In this document: one piece after another, positions 30,980 to 39,872 of the stretch
Layout: each line of letters starts with the position of its first letter
How positions within the stretch are numbered: the stretch's first letter is position 1
NCBI RefSeq assembly: GCF_003943655.1
Contig: NZ_RJMM01000013.1
Span: 1 to 60,001 of the forward strand
Length of the DNA: 60,001 nucleotides
Reading direction: 5' to 3'
Origin: Streptococcus sanguinis
GTDB lineage: Bacteria; Bacillota; Bacilli; Lactobacillales; Streptococcaceae
The notes under the pieces: model-generated
What the model saw: only the letters and a program-made list of their open reading frames with translations
Told to the model about the DNA's origin: nothing
The model's database searches: none
Position numbers and translations under genes: made by a program

Positions 30980-32322
30980 TAGTTCATCTCCTTTCTGACC
31001 ACTTGTCGTTCTGCCAGCAACTCACGGAATTCCAGCATGGCAGTATAAGTTGCTAAGATATAGGCATGCTTGGTTTCTTGCTGTTCAATGGCCTTAAAGA
31101 CTGCTTCCAAATCTTTGACTTCGGTAATCTGATCTGCTGGATAGCCCGTTACCCGCAGTCGACGAGCAATCTCAGAGTGGCGGACACCGCCAGCAATGAC
31201 ATGAGGGATCTCCATCTCTAAAATCCTCTCAAAATCAGCATCCCAGATCCAGCTGGTATCAATGCCGTCTGCATAGTTTGCATTGAGCAGAACGGACAAG
31301 CTAAAGTCAAAAGGTGCCAGTCCAATCATATCCAGTGCTTGGGTCGCCCCAACCGGATTTTTAATCAAGACTAAGGTACATTCCTTATCGCCGATTTTGA
31401 AAGTTTCCTGACGGCCAAAGACAGCTCGGCTCTTGTCAAAGCCAGCCTTAATAGTAGCCGGCTCGACATCAAAGAACTGAGCTACTGATACAGCGGCTAA
31501 GGCATTGTAGATATTATAAAGGCCACCGATATTGATTTGATAGTCTTGACCATCAATGGTAAAGGCAGAGCGGTTATGCTCAAGCGTTTTTAGAGCGGTC
31601 AGGCTGTAGTCAAGCTTAGGACGCTTGAAGCCGCAGTCCTCACAGATATAAGCTCCCAGATTGGCATAGGTGTTGAGCTCATACTTTAGGATATGCTCGC
31701 ACTTGGGACAGAGGATGCCCTCTGTATTGTAGTGAGCCAGCTGAGCCTGGCCTTTCTCGGTATCAAATCCATAGTAGCGGACAGGATTTTTCAGGCTGAC
31801 CGAGTTAAAGAGAGGGCTGTCACCATTCATCAGTACAGTTGCTTCAGGTACTTTAGCTGCAGCATCCAGAATCATCTGGTAGGTCGTGTAGATCTCACCA
31901 TAGCGGTCCATTTGGTCGCGGAAAATATTGGTGAAGACGAAGAGGCTGGGCTTGATATAATCACAAATCCGAGATAGGCTGGCTTCATCTATTTCCAGCA
32001 CAGCGATATGTTTGCCAGATTTGCCTTTCTTAGCGGTCAGGAAGGTTGTGGTAATCCCCGTAATCATGTTGGCACCGCTAGGATTGGTCACCACTTCTCC
32101 AAAGGCTTCCTTGAGAATACCCACTGTCAGAGCTGTAGTCAGAGTTTTACCATTGGTTCCGGTAACAACCACAACCTCATAGTTCTTTGCTAGGTTTTGT
32201 AAAATATTTTTATCAAATGTCAGGGCAACTTTCCCTGGCAGGGTCGATCCACGCCCCATTTTGCTGAGAACAAAGTGGGAGGACTTGCCTGCCAAGAGGC
32301 CCAAGGCTGTATTTATCTTCAT
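30979..32322 (-). CDS. murT: Lipid II isoglutaminyl synthase, Mur-ligase subunit
   Basis: MurT activates the D-Glu alpha-carboxyl group of lipid II for amidation. The 447-residue protein has the Mur-ligase P-loop [16 protein letters not shown] (about 52-67), EIDEASL, and the characteristic Cys4 zinc ribbon ([10 protein letters not shown]...[11 protein letters not shown], near 205-231). The C-terminal MurT domain includes [14 protein letters not shown]. The start [20 protein letters not shown] matches the family, yet no Shine-Dalgarno precedes it and a -10 lies only 8 bases upstream, suggesting a leaderless mRNA. Confidence 0.95.
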   Translation of the reverse strand: MKINTALGLLAGKSSHFVLSKMGRGSTLPGKVALTFDKNILQNLAKNYEVVVVTGTNGKTLTTALTVGILKEAFGEVVTNPSGANMITGITTTFLTAKKGKSGKHIAVLEIDEASLSRICDYIKPSLFVFTNIFRDQMDRYGEIYTTYQMILDAAAKVPEATVLMNGDSPLFNSVSLKNPVRYYGFDTEKGQAQLAHYNTEGILCPKCEHILKYELNTYANLGAYICEDCGFKRPKLDYSLTALKTLEHNRSAFTIDGQDYQINIGGLYNIYNALAAVSVAQFFDVEPATIKAGFDKSRAVFGRQETFKIGDKECTLVLIKNPVGATQALDMIGLAPFDFSLSVLLNANYADGIDTSWIWDADFERILEMEIPHVIAGGVRHSEIARRLRVTGYPADQITEVKDLEAVFKAIEQQETKHAYILATYTAMLEFRELLAERQVVRKEMN

Positions 32323-32329
32323 AAGAAAT

Positions 32330-32338
32330 ATTTTATCA
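32330..32338 (-). promoter_or_regulatory. Extended -10 of murT, close to the ATG
   Basis: On the minus strand TGATAAAAT (TGn plus TAAAAT) ends 7 bases before the ATG at 32322, so transcription would begin at or within two bases of the start codon. Confidence 0.45.
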
Positions 32339-32378
32339 TAAAAAAGTAAAGAAGGTTACAGAAAAATATTGACAAACG

Positions 32379-32387
32379 TGATATAAT
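32379..32387 (+). promoter_or_regulatory. Extended -10 for cdaA
   Basis: TGATATAAT is a good extended -10. The nearby TTGACA (32369) is too close to act as its -35. A small dyad GTCTT-taagcatt-AAGAC follows in the leader (32399-32415). The remaining leader up to 32554 shows nothing else. Confidence 0.5.
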
Positions 32388-32554
32388 GGGTTGGTAAGTC
32401 TTTAAGCATTAAGACCCACTGTAAAATAAAAAGAGAGAAGTTAATTGAGTAAACTCTAAGTGCAAGATAAAATCAGGCTGTTATAAGATTTAATAAGTTC
32501 GATTTGTTGCTACAGCTGTTGGACTTTGCTTGTAGAGGAGTAGGAAGTCTAAGT

Positions 32555-33403
32555 ATGAATTTTCAACAACTAACCAATCTCCAATATTGGGCCAGTTTGT
32601 TTTCTGACCCTTGGAGGATTGTAATTAATATTATTGACGTCGCTATCGTCGCATGGATTCTATATTATCTAATCAAGGCCATTGCCGGTACCAAGATCAT
32701 GATTTTGGTCCGCGGGGTGCTCTTCTTTATCTTGGCACAGTTTTTTGCCAATATCATCGGCTTGACCACCATTTCTTGGTTGATCAATCAGGTCATCACC
32801 TACGGGGTCATTGCGACCGTGGTGATTTTCTCGCCTGAGATTCGAGCAGGATTGGAAAAGCTGGGCCGGGCAACAGATATTTTTTCTACAACGCCCATCA
32901 GTAACGAAGAAAAAATGGTTCAGGCCTTTGTCAAGTCTGTTGCCTATATGAGTCCGCGGAAAATCGGGGCTTTGGTGGCCATTCAGGGAACCCGCACCTT
33001 GCAAGAGTACATTGCGACAGGGATTCCCTTGGATGCAGATGTGTCCGGAGAGCTGCTAATCAACATTTTTATCCCCAATACGCCATTGCACGATGGAGCA
33101 GTCATTATAAAAAACAATAAGATTGCGGCTTCCTGTGCCTACCTGCCTCTGACCGAAAGCAGCGGTATCTCTAAGGAGTTTGGAACCCGGCACCGCGCAG
33201 CTATTGGCCTTTCTGAAGTATCAGATGCGTTTACTTTTGTCGTTTCAGAAGAAACCGGTGGGATTTCCACCACGCACAATGGAATTTTCAAGCATGATTT
33301 GACTTTGGATGAGTTTGAGATAGAGCTGAGAAAGGTCTTCTTATCAGAGCAGGACAAGCCAGCGGGTTTGAAAAAACGCTTCATGGGAGGATGGAAGAAA
33401 TGA
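32555..33403 (+). CDS. cdaA: Diadenylate cyclase (c-di-AMP synthase)
   Basis: CdaA makes the second messenger c-di-AMP from two ATP at the membrane; c-di-AMP controls potassium and osmolyte transport and wall balance. Three N-terminal membrane helices (about residues 25-95) precede the DAC domain with its DGA motif (PLHDGAVII) and RHR motif (GTRHRAAIGLSE). The start at 32555 (MNFQQLTNLQYW) is chosen over upstream codons because it follows GAGGAG/AGGAAG and gives 282 residues, the family size. It overlaps cdaR by ATGA. Confidence 0.95.
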   Translation: MNFQQLTNLQYWASLFSDPWRIVINIIDVAIVAWILYYLIKAIAGTKIMILVRGVLFFILAQFFANIIGLTTISWLINQVITYGVIATVVIFSPEIRAGLEKLGRATDIFSTTPISNEEKMVQAFVKSVAYMSPRKIGALVAIQGTRTLQEYIATGIPLDADVSGELLINIFIPNTPLHDGAVIIKNNKIAASCAYLPLTESSGISKEFGTRHRAAIGLSEVSDAFTFVVSEETGGISTTHNGIFKHDLTLDEFEIELRKVFLSEQDKPAGLKKRFMGGWKK

Positions 33404-34155
33404 AAAAACGTAAAAAAATTCTTTATATCATCTCTTCGTTTTTCTTTGCCCTAGTGCTTTTTGTCTATGCAACCTCCAGCAGTTATCAAAACAATACTGG
33501 AGTTCGACAGGTCACATCTGAAACTTATACCAATACGGTTTCCAATGTGCCGATTGACATCAAATATGACAGTGAGAATTACTTTATCAGCGGTTTCACT
33601 TCTGAAGTTTCCGTCGCTCTGACAGGCTCCAACCGGGTCAATCTAGCCAGTGAAATGCAGGAAAGCACTCGAAAATTTCGAGTCGTTGCTGATCTTTCCA
33701 AGGCTACAGAAGGCACAGTAGAAATTCCGCTAAAGGTTGAAAACCTGCCAAGCGGTCTGACTGCTACAGTGACTCCGCAGAAGATTTCGGTTAAGATTGG
33801 TAAAAAGGCTAGCAAGAAGGTTGAAGTCCGCTACCTCATCACAGACAGCCAGGTGGCTGAAAATGTGTCTATCAGTGGTGTGACCTTGGAAAATAAGGAA
33901 GCTACTGTAACTAGTGACGAGGAGACCCTTTCTAAGATTGAGTCTGTCGTAGCTATTCTCCCGACTAATGTCATTATCACTGGTAACTACAGCGGGACAG
34001 CGCCGCTGCAGGCGGTTGATGGACAGGGAAATGTTATGCCAAGCGTGGTGACACCATTTGAAACGACTATGCGTGTCAACACTAAAACAGCAGACAGCTC
34101 AGGCTCGTCCTCCTCTAATAGCAGCTCAAATACGAGCTCATCAAATAAAAACTAA
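33400..34155 (+). CDS. cdaR: CdaA regulator, YbbR-domain protein
   Basis: CdaR is the membrane-bound partner that modulates CdaA. The 251-residue protein has one N-terminal signal anchor (residues about 7-24), YbbR-type beta repeats outside the cell, and a Ser/Asn-rich tail (GSSSSNSSSNTSSS). The ATG at 33400 lies 9 bases after GGGAGG and overlaps the cdaA stop; the ATG at 33391 touches the ribosome site and is less likely. The cdaA-cdaR-glmM order is the conserved Firmicute operon. Confidence 0.93.
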   Translation: MKKRKKILYIISSFFFALVLFVYATSSSYQNNTGVRQVTSETYTNTVSNVPIDIKYDSENYFISGFTSEVSVALTGSNRVNLASEMQESTRKFRVVADLSKATEGTVEIPLKVENLPSGLTATVTPQKISVKIGKKASKKVEVRYLITDSQVAENVSISGVTLENKEATVTSDEETLSKIESVVAILPTNVIITGNYSGTAPLQAVDGQGNVMPSVVTPFETTMRVNTKTADSSGSSSSNSSSNTSSSNKN

Positions 34156-34249
34156 ATAAAATTTTGAAAATAAACTTGGATGAAGTCAGTCTGTCTTGCT
34201 TGCAGCCTAAATCTTTACATCCAGGTCTTATGAAAGGAAACTATTTATA

Positions 34250-35602
34250 ATGGGTAAATACTTTGGAACCGATGGTGTTCGCGGAGAAGCAAATGTGGAA
34301 TTAACGCCGGAATTGGCCTTTAAACTCGGTCGCTTTGGTGGTTATGTTCTGAGTCAGCACGAAAGTGAAGTTCCTCGGGTCTTTGTTGGCCGTGATACTC
34401 GAATTTCAGGAGAAATGCTGGAAAGCGCCTTGGTTGCAGGACTTTTGTCCGTTGGGATTCATGTCTATAAATTGGGTGTCATTGCAACGCCTGGTGTGGC
34501 TTATCTGGTCAAGTCAGAGAAAGCCAGCGCCGGAGTTATGATTTCTGCCAGCCACAATCCAGCTTTGGATAATGGTATCAAATTCTTTGGTGGTGACGGC
34601 TATAAACTGGATGATGAGCGTGAGTTGGAAATCGAAGCTTTGCTGGACGCAGCGGAAGACACCTTGCCACGTCCAAGCGCCGAAGGTTTGGGTGACTTGG
34701 TGGACTATCCAGAAGGGCTGCGCAAGTACCAACAATACTTGGTTTCAACTGGCTTAGAACTAGAAGGAATGCATGTGGCCTTAGATACGGCCAACGGTGC
34801 GGCTTCTACCAGCGCTCGTCAGATTTTTGCGGACCTTGGCGCTCAGTTGACCATTATCGGAGAAAATCCAGACGGCCTTAATATCAATCTGAATGTCGGC
34901 TCTACGCATCCAGAAGCTTTGCAGGAGGTTGTCCGTGAGTCTGGTGCAGCGATTGGTCTGGCCTTTGATGGAGATAGCGATCGCCTCATTGCCGTGGATG
35001 AAAATGGTGAGCTGGTAGATGGTGACAAGATTATGTACATCATCGGTAAGTACCTGTCTGAAAAAGGCGAGCTGGCACAGAATACCATTGTTACGACCGT
35101 CATGTCTAACCTAGGCTTCCATAAGGCTTTGGATCGTGAAGGTATCCAAAAGGCTGTGACAGCAGTTGGTGACCGCTATGTAGTAGAGGAAATGCGCAAG
35201 AATGGCTATAATCTAGGTGGCGAGCAGTCTGGACATGTTATCATCATGGACTACAATACGACAGGTGACGGTCAGCTTTCAGCTGTGCAATTGACCAAGG
35301 TCATGCAGGAAACTGGTAAGAAACTATCTGAATTGGCTTCTGAAGTAACCATCTATCCGCAGAAACTGGTCAATATTCGTGTGGAAAATAGCATGAAAAA
35401 TAAGGCGATGGAAGTCCTAGCTATCAAGACAGTGATTGAGAGAATGGAAGCCGAAATGGCTGGTAATGGACGGATTTTGGTTCGTCCGAGCGGAACAGAG
35501 CCTTTGCTGAGGGTCATGGCTGAAGCACCAACTGACGAAGAAGTAAATTATTATGTAGATACCATTGCTAATGTTGTTCGAGCTGAAATTGGGATAGACT
35601 AA
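34250..35602 (+). CDS. glmM: Phosphoglucosamine mutase
   Basis: GlmM converts glucosamine-6-phosphate to glucosamine-1-phosphate for UDP-GlcNAc. The 450-residue enzyme has the phosphoserine loop in [18 protein letters not shown] (about residue 100), the metal loop [12 protein letters not shown], the sugar-binding GGEQSGHVI and the phosphate-binding [12 protein letters not shown]. In relatives GlmM binds and inhibits CdaA, which explains the shared operon. It starts 95 bases after cdaR with AAAGGAAA upstream. Confidence 0.97.
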   Translation: MGKYFGTDGVRGEANVELTPELAFKLGRFGGYVLSQHESEVPRVFVGRDTRISGEMLESALVAGLLSVGIHVYKLGVIATPGVAYLVKSEKASAGVMISASHNPALDNGIKFFGGDGYKLDDERELEIEALLDAAEDTLPRPSAEGLGDLVDYPEGLRKYQQYLVSTGLELEGMHVALDTANGAASTSARQIFADLGAQLTIIGENPDGLNINLNVGSTHPEALQEVVRESGAAIGLAFDGDSDRLIAVDENGELVDGDKIMYIIGKYLSEKGELAQNTIVTTVMSNLGFHKALDREGIQKAVTAVGDRYVVEEMRKNGYNLGGEQSGHVIIMDYNTTGDGQLSAVQLTKVMQETGKKLSELASEVTIYPQKLVNIRVENSMKNKAMEVLAIKTVIERMEAEMAGNGRILVRPSGTEPLLRVMAEAPTDEEVNYYVDTIANVVRAEIGID

Positions 35603-35614
35603 TAAATGTAAAGA

Positions 35615-35642
35615 AACTGAGACATAATGTCTTGGTTTTTTT
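35615..35642 (+). terminator. Terminator after glmM
   Basis: AACTGAGACAT and TGTCTTGGTT pair (with G-U pairs) around AA, followed by a long T run. Confidence 0.75.
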
Positions 35643-35680
35643 ATATTCGTATGAATTTTTAAACACTTTGAATAAAAATG

Positions 35681-35709
35681 TTGATAAATTGCAATACTCT
35701 TGGTATAAT
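35681..35709 (+). promoter_or_regulatory. Promoter of the LPXTG adhesin
   Basis: TTGATA (35681-35686), a 17-base spacer and TATAAT (35704-35709) preceded by TGG: a strong extended-type sigma-A promoter 21 bases before the ATG. Confidence 0.75.
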
Positions 35710-35730
35710 AAGCTACGAAAGGAGAAAAAG

Positions 35731-37440
35731 ATGAAAAATAAAAATACAATTATTTTTAAAATTCTTATCTTATTAACAGCTATTGTTACAGGTTTAGGTT
35801 TTGCTGCTCGAACTCAGGCTTCTGAAGTAACTGAATACAGTCAGCAAACCAGCATTACTAAGGATGGTGAGCCATTAACAAGTGACTCAACTGTTAAGAC
35901 TAATGAAACCTTGTCTGTAACAACCAACTTCACATTTCCTGCGGCTCAAACGATCGCTGAAGGGGATACCCTGACTTTTAAACTTCCGGAAGAATTAAGT
36001 CTGATTACTGCCTTAAACTTCGATGTCTATGATGTTGTTAATCATACGGGAGAGTTAGTCGGTACAGCTCAAACTGACCCGGCGACTCAGTCAGTTACAG
36101 TGACTTTCAGTAACTACTTTACAAACTATACCCAAAAGAAAGAGCTATCTTTGGGCTTTAATGTTCGTATCAATAACGAAAAAGTCAAAGAAACAGGTCC
36201 TGTTTCCTTCAAATTTGGCCAGACAGACTTTTCTTTCCAATACCAGAAAGAAGAAGGAACTGCTGGTGAGTATGAAATGAAATATGGTTACCAGGACAGC
36301 ACTGATCCGAGTATTGTTAAATGGCGCATTATCCTGAATGCAAGACAGGACATGCTTCGCAACATGGTGATTTCAGACACCTTTGGTGATGGTCTGACCT
36401 TGGTTCCTGGTACGCTGCGGGCGGTTCGTTATGCTCCAGTTGCTGGTGGTATCCGCAATGAAGCTCATATCCTGACGCTGCCTGTTGCTGATAACTTTAC
36501 TAACAAAGCAGTCCTAACCCAAAACGCTAATGGCGATGCTAACGGTTTTACCATTAACTTTGGCGATAACTACAACTGGCCAATGTACATCGAGTACTCT
36601 ACTCGCGTACCAGAAGGTACTAAAGTGGGTGATGTGGTTAACAACAAGTTATCATGGACAGCTAAAGGATTCCCAGAACGCACTATTACTAAGTCAGTCC
36701 GCTTGGAAGAGGGCTCTGGTAAAGGAAGCGCTGTGCTAGCAAAAGATGTGAAGATTCAGGCACAGAAAAAACTTGTTAATAAAGTGTTAGAGAAGGGTCA
36801 ATTTACCTTTGGTCTCTTTGACGAAAACGGTGTTTTACTTCAAACAGCTACCAATGAAGCTGATGGTTCTATCAATTTCAAAGCCTTGAACTATAATGCA
36901 GCTGGTGACTACCGCTACAGCATTAAGGAAATTCCGGGCAATGATGCTAACTACATCTATGATGACAAGGAAGCTCAGCTGACAGTTACTGTTAAAGATG
37001 TGAATGGTGAGTTTTTGGGCTCTGTTAAATATGATTTGGATCCTGTCTTTACAAATACCTATAGAGGTAATGATCCAGGCAAGGCAGTTCAGCCACCTAA
37101 CCCTGGAAATAACAACAATCCAAACAATCCAAATAACAACCCTAACAATAACCCAAATAATAATCCAAATAACAATCCAAATAACAATCCAAATAATACC
37201 CCAGGCAATGGTAACAATACCCCTAGTAACAGTTCCGACAATCCAAAGGGTGGAACAGACAATCCAGGGAATGGAAATAACAATTCAAACAATGGTACCA
37301 ATGATCCGGGTGCTGCAGGAGGCAACAAAAAAGTTCTGCCTAAGACTGGTCAAGAAACGACACTTTGGCTGTCAGTTGCAGGTTTGGCAATCTTAGTTGG
37401 CTTTGGAAGCTATGTCTTTCTTCAAAAAAAGACTAGATAA
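35731..37440 (+). CDS. LPXTG-anchored surface adhesin with collagen-binding-like and pilin-isopeptide domains
   Basis: The 569-residue precursor has a signal peptide (cleavage near TQA-SEV, residue 30). A region of about 300 residues follows, resembling the tandem Ig-like folds of Cna/SdrG-type adhesins. A domain at about residues 345-450 (AKDVKIQAQKKLVNKVLEKGQFTFGLFDENG to VFTNTY) has the pattern of FctA/Spy0128-type isopeptide domains. Then come an Asn/Pro repeat stalk (NNNP units) and a sortase signal LPKTG (536-540) with hydrophobic segment and KKTR tail. The ATG 35731 follows AAAGGAG. Ligand unknown; collagen or a host glycoprotein is a guess from fold. Confidence 0.88.
   Translation: MKNKNTIIFKILILLTAIVTGLGFAARTQASEVTEYSQQTSITKDGEPLTSDSTVKTNETLSVTTNFTFPAAQTIAEGDTLTFKLPEELSLITALNFDVYDVVNHTGELVGTAQTDPATQSVTVTFSNYFTNYTQKKELSLGFNVRINNEKVKETGPVSFKFGQTDFSFQYQKEEGTAGEYEMKYGYQDSTDPSIVKWRIILNARQDMLRNMVISDTFGDGLTLVPGTLRAVRYAPVAGGIRNEAHILTLPVADNFTNKAVLTQNANGDANGFTINFGDNYNWPMYIEYSTRVPEGTKVGDVVNNKLSWTAKGFPERTITKSVRLEEGSGKGSAVLAKDVKIQAQKKLVNKVLEKGQFTFGLFDENGVLLQTATNEADGSINFKALNYNAAGDYRYSIKEIPGNDANYIYDDKEAQLTVTVKDVNGEFLGSVKYDLDPVFTNTYRGNDPGKAVQPPNPGNNNNPNNPNNNPNNNPNNNPNNNPNNNPNNTPGNGNNTPSNSSDNPKGGTDNPGNGNNNSNNGTNDPGAAGGNKKVLPKTGQETTLWLSVAGLAILVGFGSYVFLQKKTR
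37111..37200 (+). repeat. 12-base tandem repeats encoding NNNP units
   Basis: Repeats of the AATAACAATCCA type encode about seven NNNP/NNPN tetrapeptides in the wall-spanning stalk. The number of units is likely to vary between strains. Confidence 0.85.
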
Positions 37441-37445
37441 AATTC

Positions 37446-37480
37446 AAAGGTTTTAAGAGTTTTCTCTTAAAGCCTTTTTG
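37446..37480 (+). terminator. Terminator after the adhesin gene
   Basis: AAGGTTTTAAGAG pairs with CTCTTAAAGCCTT around TTTT and is followed by TTT. Confidence 0.8.
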
Positions 37481-37493
37481 CATACTTTTCCAT

Positions 37494-37522
37494 TTGAAAA
37501 AACGGAGCAATCGTGTTAGAAT
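37494..37522 (+). promoter_or_regulatory. Promoter of the DUF4044 gene
   Basis: TTGAAA (37494-37499) and TAGAAT (37517-37522) with a 17-base spacer. Confidence 0.65.
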
Positions 37523-37557
37523 AGACCTAGTAATTTTTAAAGGATAGAGGTGTTATC

Positions 37558-37686
37558 GTGGCTTTTGGAGATAACGGACAACGCAAAAAAACAGGATTTG
37601 AAAAATTGACGATGCTGGTCGTGATTATCATGCTCATCGTGACAGTTGGAGCAATCTTTGCTTCCGCTCTCAGCGCAATCTTTTAA
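37558..37686 (+). CDS. DUF4044-type 42-residue membrane protein
   Basis: A GTG start after AGAGGTG gives a 42-residue protein: a charged head (GDNGQRKKTGFEKLT) and a single membrane helix (about residues 19-38). It has its own promoter and terminator, which argues that it is real. The sequence matches the small DUF4044 family of streptococci, function unknown. It lies upstream of obgE, separated from it by a terminator hairpin. Confidence 0.8.
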   Translation: MAFGDNGQRKKTGFEKLTMLVVIIMLIVTVGAIFASALSAIF

Positions 37687-37689
37687 TCC

Positions 37690-37711
37690 AAACGCTTCAG
37701 GGCGTTTTTTT
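37690..37711 (+). terminator. Terminator between the DUF4044 gene and obgE
   Basis: AAACGC and GCGTTT pair around six bases, followed by TTTT. It lies only 26 bases before the obgE start, so it may act as a partial terminator. Confidence 0.75.
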
Positions 37712-37736
37712 AGACTAGAAAAAGAGAATAGAAAAA

Positions 37737-39047
37737 ATGAGTATGTTTTTAGATACGGCCAAGATTCAAGTTAAGGCTGGCAATGGTGGCGATGGCATGG
37801 TGGCCTTTCGCCGTGAAAAATATGTTCCTAATGGCGGTCCTTGGGGCGGCGATGGCGGTCGTGGTGGCAATGTTGTTTTTGTCGTAGACGAGGGTCTTCG
37901 TACCCTGATGGATTTTCGCTACAATCGCCATTTCAAGGCTCAGTCTGGTGAAAAGGGCATGACTAAGGGCATGCATGGCCGAGGGGCTGAGGACTTGATT
38001 GTTCGAGTGCCGCAGGGGACGACGGTTCGTGATGCGGAGACTGGCAAGGTGCTGACGGACTTGGTAGAAAACTGTCAAGAATTTATCGTAGCGCGTGGTG
38101 GCCGAGGCGGTCGTGGAAATATTCGCTTTGCGACGCCTAAAAATCCTGCTCCTGAGATTTCTGAGAATGGAGAACCGGGTCAAGAGCGTGAGCTTCTGCT
38201 GGAACTCAAGGTCCTAGCAGACGTTGGTCTGGTCGGCTTCCCTTCTGTCGGGAAATCCACTCTGCTCAGCGTCATTACAGCGGCTAAGCCTAAGATTGGT
38301 GCTTATCATTTCACGACCATCGTGCCTAATCTAGGCATGGTTCGCACTCACTCTGGAGAATCCTTTGCAGTAGCAGATCTACCAGGTTTGATTGAGGGGG
38401 CCAGCCAAGGGGTTGGACTGGGAACCCAGTTTCTCCGTCATATTGAGCGGACACGGGTTATCCTGCATGTCATCGATATGTCAGCAAGTGAGGGACGTGA
38501 CCCTTATGAGGACTATCTAGCTATCAATAAAGAGTTGGAATCCTACAATCTTCGTCTCATGGAGCGCCCGCAGATTATTGTCGCTAACAAGATGGATATG
38601 CCGGAAAGTGCTGAAAATCTCAAGGTATTCAAAGAGAAATTAGTGGCTAATTATGACGAATTTGCGGAACTACCGCAAATCTTCCCGATTTCCAGTCTGA
38701 CCAAGCAGGGGCTTGCGACCCTCTTGGATGCGACCGCAGAATTATTAGATAAAACGCCTGAGTTCTTGCTTTATGATGAGTCTGAAATGGAAGAAGAAGC
38801 TTACTATGGCTTTGACGAAGAAGCACCAGCTTTTGAAATCTCTCGTGATGATGATGCGACTTGGGTGCTGTCAGGTGATAAGCTTGAGAAACTCTTTAAT
38901 ATGACCAACTTTGATCGAGATGAGGCAGTTATGAAATTTGCCCGTCAGCTGCGTGGTATGGGCGTTGATGAAGCCCTTCGTGCTCGCGGAGCCAAGGATG
39001 GGGATCTGGTCCGCATCGGCAAGTTTGAGTTTGAATTCGTTGACTAA
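37737..39047 (+). CDS. obgE: Obg-family GTPase
   Basis: Obg is an essential GTPase involved in ribosome assembly and stress control. The 436-residue protein has the glycine-rich N-terminal Obg fold ([32 protein letters not shown]), the G domain with [11 protein letters not shown] (about 165), [16 protein letters not shown] and NKMD, and the C-terminal OCT domain ([16 protein letters not shown] to FEFEFVD). The start codon may be at 37737 or two codons later (MFLDTAK); the difference is trivial. Confidence 0.97.
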   Translation: MSMFLDTAKIQVKAGNGGDGMVAFRREKYVPNGGPWGGDGGRGGNVVFVVDEGLRTLMDFRYNRHFKAQSGEKGMTKGMHGRGAEDLIVRVPQGTTVRDAETGKVLTDLVENCQEFIVARGGRGGRGNIRFATPKNPAPEISENGEPGQERELLLELKVLADVGLVGFPSVGKSTLLSVITAAKPKIGAYHFTTIVPNLGMVRTHSGESFAVADLPGLIEGASQGVGLGTQFLRHIERTRVILHVIDMSASEGRDPYEDYLAINKELESYNLRLMERPQIIVANKMDMPESAENLKVFKEKLVANYDEFAELPQIFPISSLTKQGLATLLDATAELLDKTPEFLLYDESEMEEEAYYGFDEEAPAFEISRDDDATWVLSGDKLEKLFNMTNFDRDEAVMKFARQLRGMGVDEALRARGAKDGDLVRIGKFEFEFVD

Positions 39048-39058
39048 GGAGGATTGCA

Positions 39059-39220
39059 ATGGGTGATAAACCAATATCCTTCCGCGATGAAAATGGAAAC
39101 TTTGTCTCTGCAGCCAACGTCTGGAATGCAGAAAAGCTAGAAGAGCTCTTTAATAAACTCAACCCCAAACGCAAGCTGCGTCTGGAAAGAGAAGCATTAG
39201 CGAAAGCAGAGGAGGAATAA
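39059..39220 (+). CDS. Small conserved protein (53 residues) behind obgE
   Basis: The ATG at 39059 follows AAGGAGG by 6 bases. The 53-residue product is soluble and charged: GDKPISFRDENGNFVSAANVWNAEK, then a helix ending in AKAEEE. I know no function. The strong ribosome site, the 11-base gap to obgE and the terminator right after its stop show that it is the second gene of the obgE transcript. Confidence 0.82.
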   Translation: MGDKPISFRDENGNFVSAANVWNAEKLEELFNKLNPKRKLRLEREALAKAEEE

Positions 39221-39225
39221 GATAA

Positions 39226-39268
39226 AAAGCAGCTGAGCAGGAAATAATCCTACTCAGCTGCTTTTTTT
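39226..39268 (+). terminator. Strong terminator after the obgE operon
   Basis: AAAGCAGCTGAG pairs with CTCAGCTGCTTT, extended by AGG/CCT, followed by seven T. The minus-strand ECF gene ends 40 bases further. Confidence 0.92.
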
Positions 39269-39307
39269 GCGCTAAAGATGTATTCGTTAAGGTAATTAAT
39301 CTTTGTT

Positions 39308-39859
39308 TTAAGCAAAGATTTTAGGACTGACTGCTTTTATTCGAGGGAGAGCAGCTAGGCAGACACCTAGAACGATAAGCTTGTCTGCATAATCAGTCAG
39401 TATTTGGACGAGGACGATACTAAGGACGGGGTTGACTCCCATTCCCCGCAGGGCTTGGACTATGAGGCTGGACCCGCTGGATGTTATGCCTCCGAAGAGC
39501 AGGACAGTGATTGCAGAGGCTACTAGGGTACCTGGAAGGGCTACCAATAGGGTTTTCCAGAGAAGACTGAGCTTTAAGCTTCCTTTTTCTTTAAAAAACC
39601 AAGCTGCTGAAAGAGCAATGATGATAGCGGCTGGCGAGTAGTAGAGAGAAAAGATATCGGTTGTCATCCAGCCAATGAGGGCGCTGAGAAACGCAACGCC
39701 AGCCCCAGCAAGAGGCCCTAAGGTTAAGCTAGCTAGAATCGTTCCAAAGGTATCTAGATAGATAGGTAATTTCAGAAAAAGTGCAATATTAGCTCCCACA
39801 TAGTTAAGAGCGATACAGATAGACAAGAAGCTTAGGATAAGGGGTGTCGATTTTTTCAT
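39308..39859 (-). CDS. ECF transporter S component (substrate-binding membrane subunit)
   Basis: The 183-residue membrane protein has about six hydrophobic segments. Its pattern (LNYVGANIALFLKLPIYLDTFGTILASLTLGPLAGAGVAFLSALIG) is typical of S components of energy-coupling-factor vitamin transporters, which use a shared EcfAA'T module encoded elsewhere. The start at 39859 follows GAGGAAAA. It is 13 bases behind a nucleoside hydrolase gene, suggesting a nucleoside or nucleobase-containing substrate; that is inference only. Confidence 0.75.
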   Translation of the reverse strand: MKKSTPLILSFLSICIALNYVGANIALFLKLPIYLDTFGTILASLTLGPLAGAGVAFLSALIGWMTTDIFSLYYSPAAIIIALSAAWFFKEKGSLKLSLLWKTLLVALPGTLVASAITVLLFGGITSSGSSLIVQALRGMGVNPVLSIVLVQILTDYADKLIVLGVCLAALPRIKAVSPKIFA

Positions 39860-39872
39860 GATAAAATTTTCC

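Noticed and set aside
32369-32374. TTGACA upstream of cdaA as a -35
   Set aside because: It is only 7 bases from the TATAAT, too close to act with it.
37089-37328. Leu/Gly/Pro-rich minus-strand frame opposite the NNNP stalk
   Set aside because: Direct complement of the tandem repeats; a low-complexity artefact.
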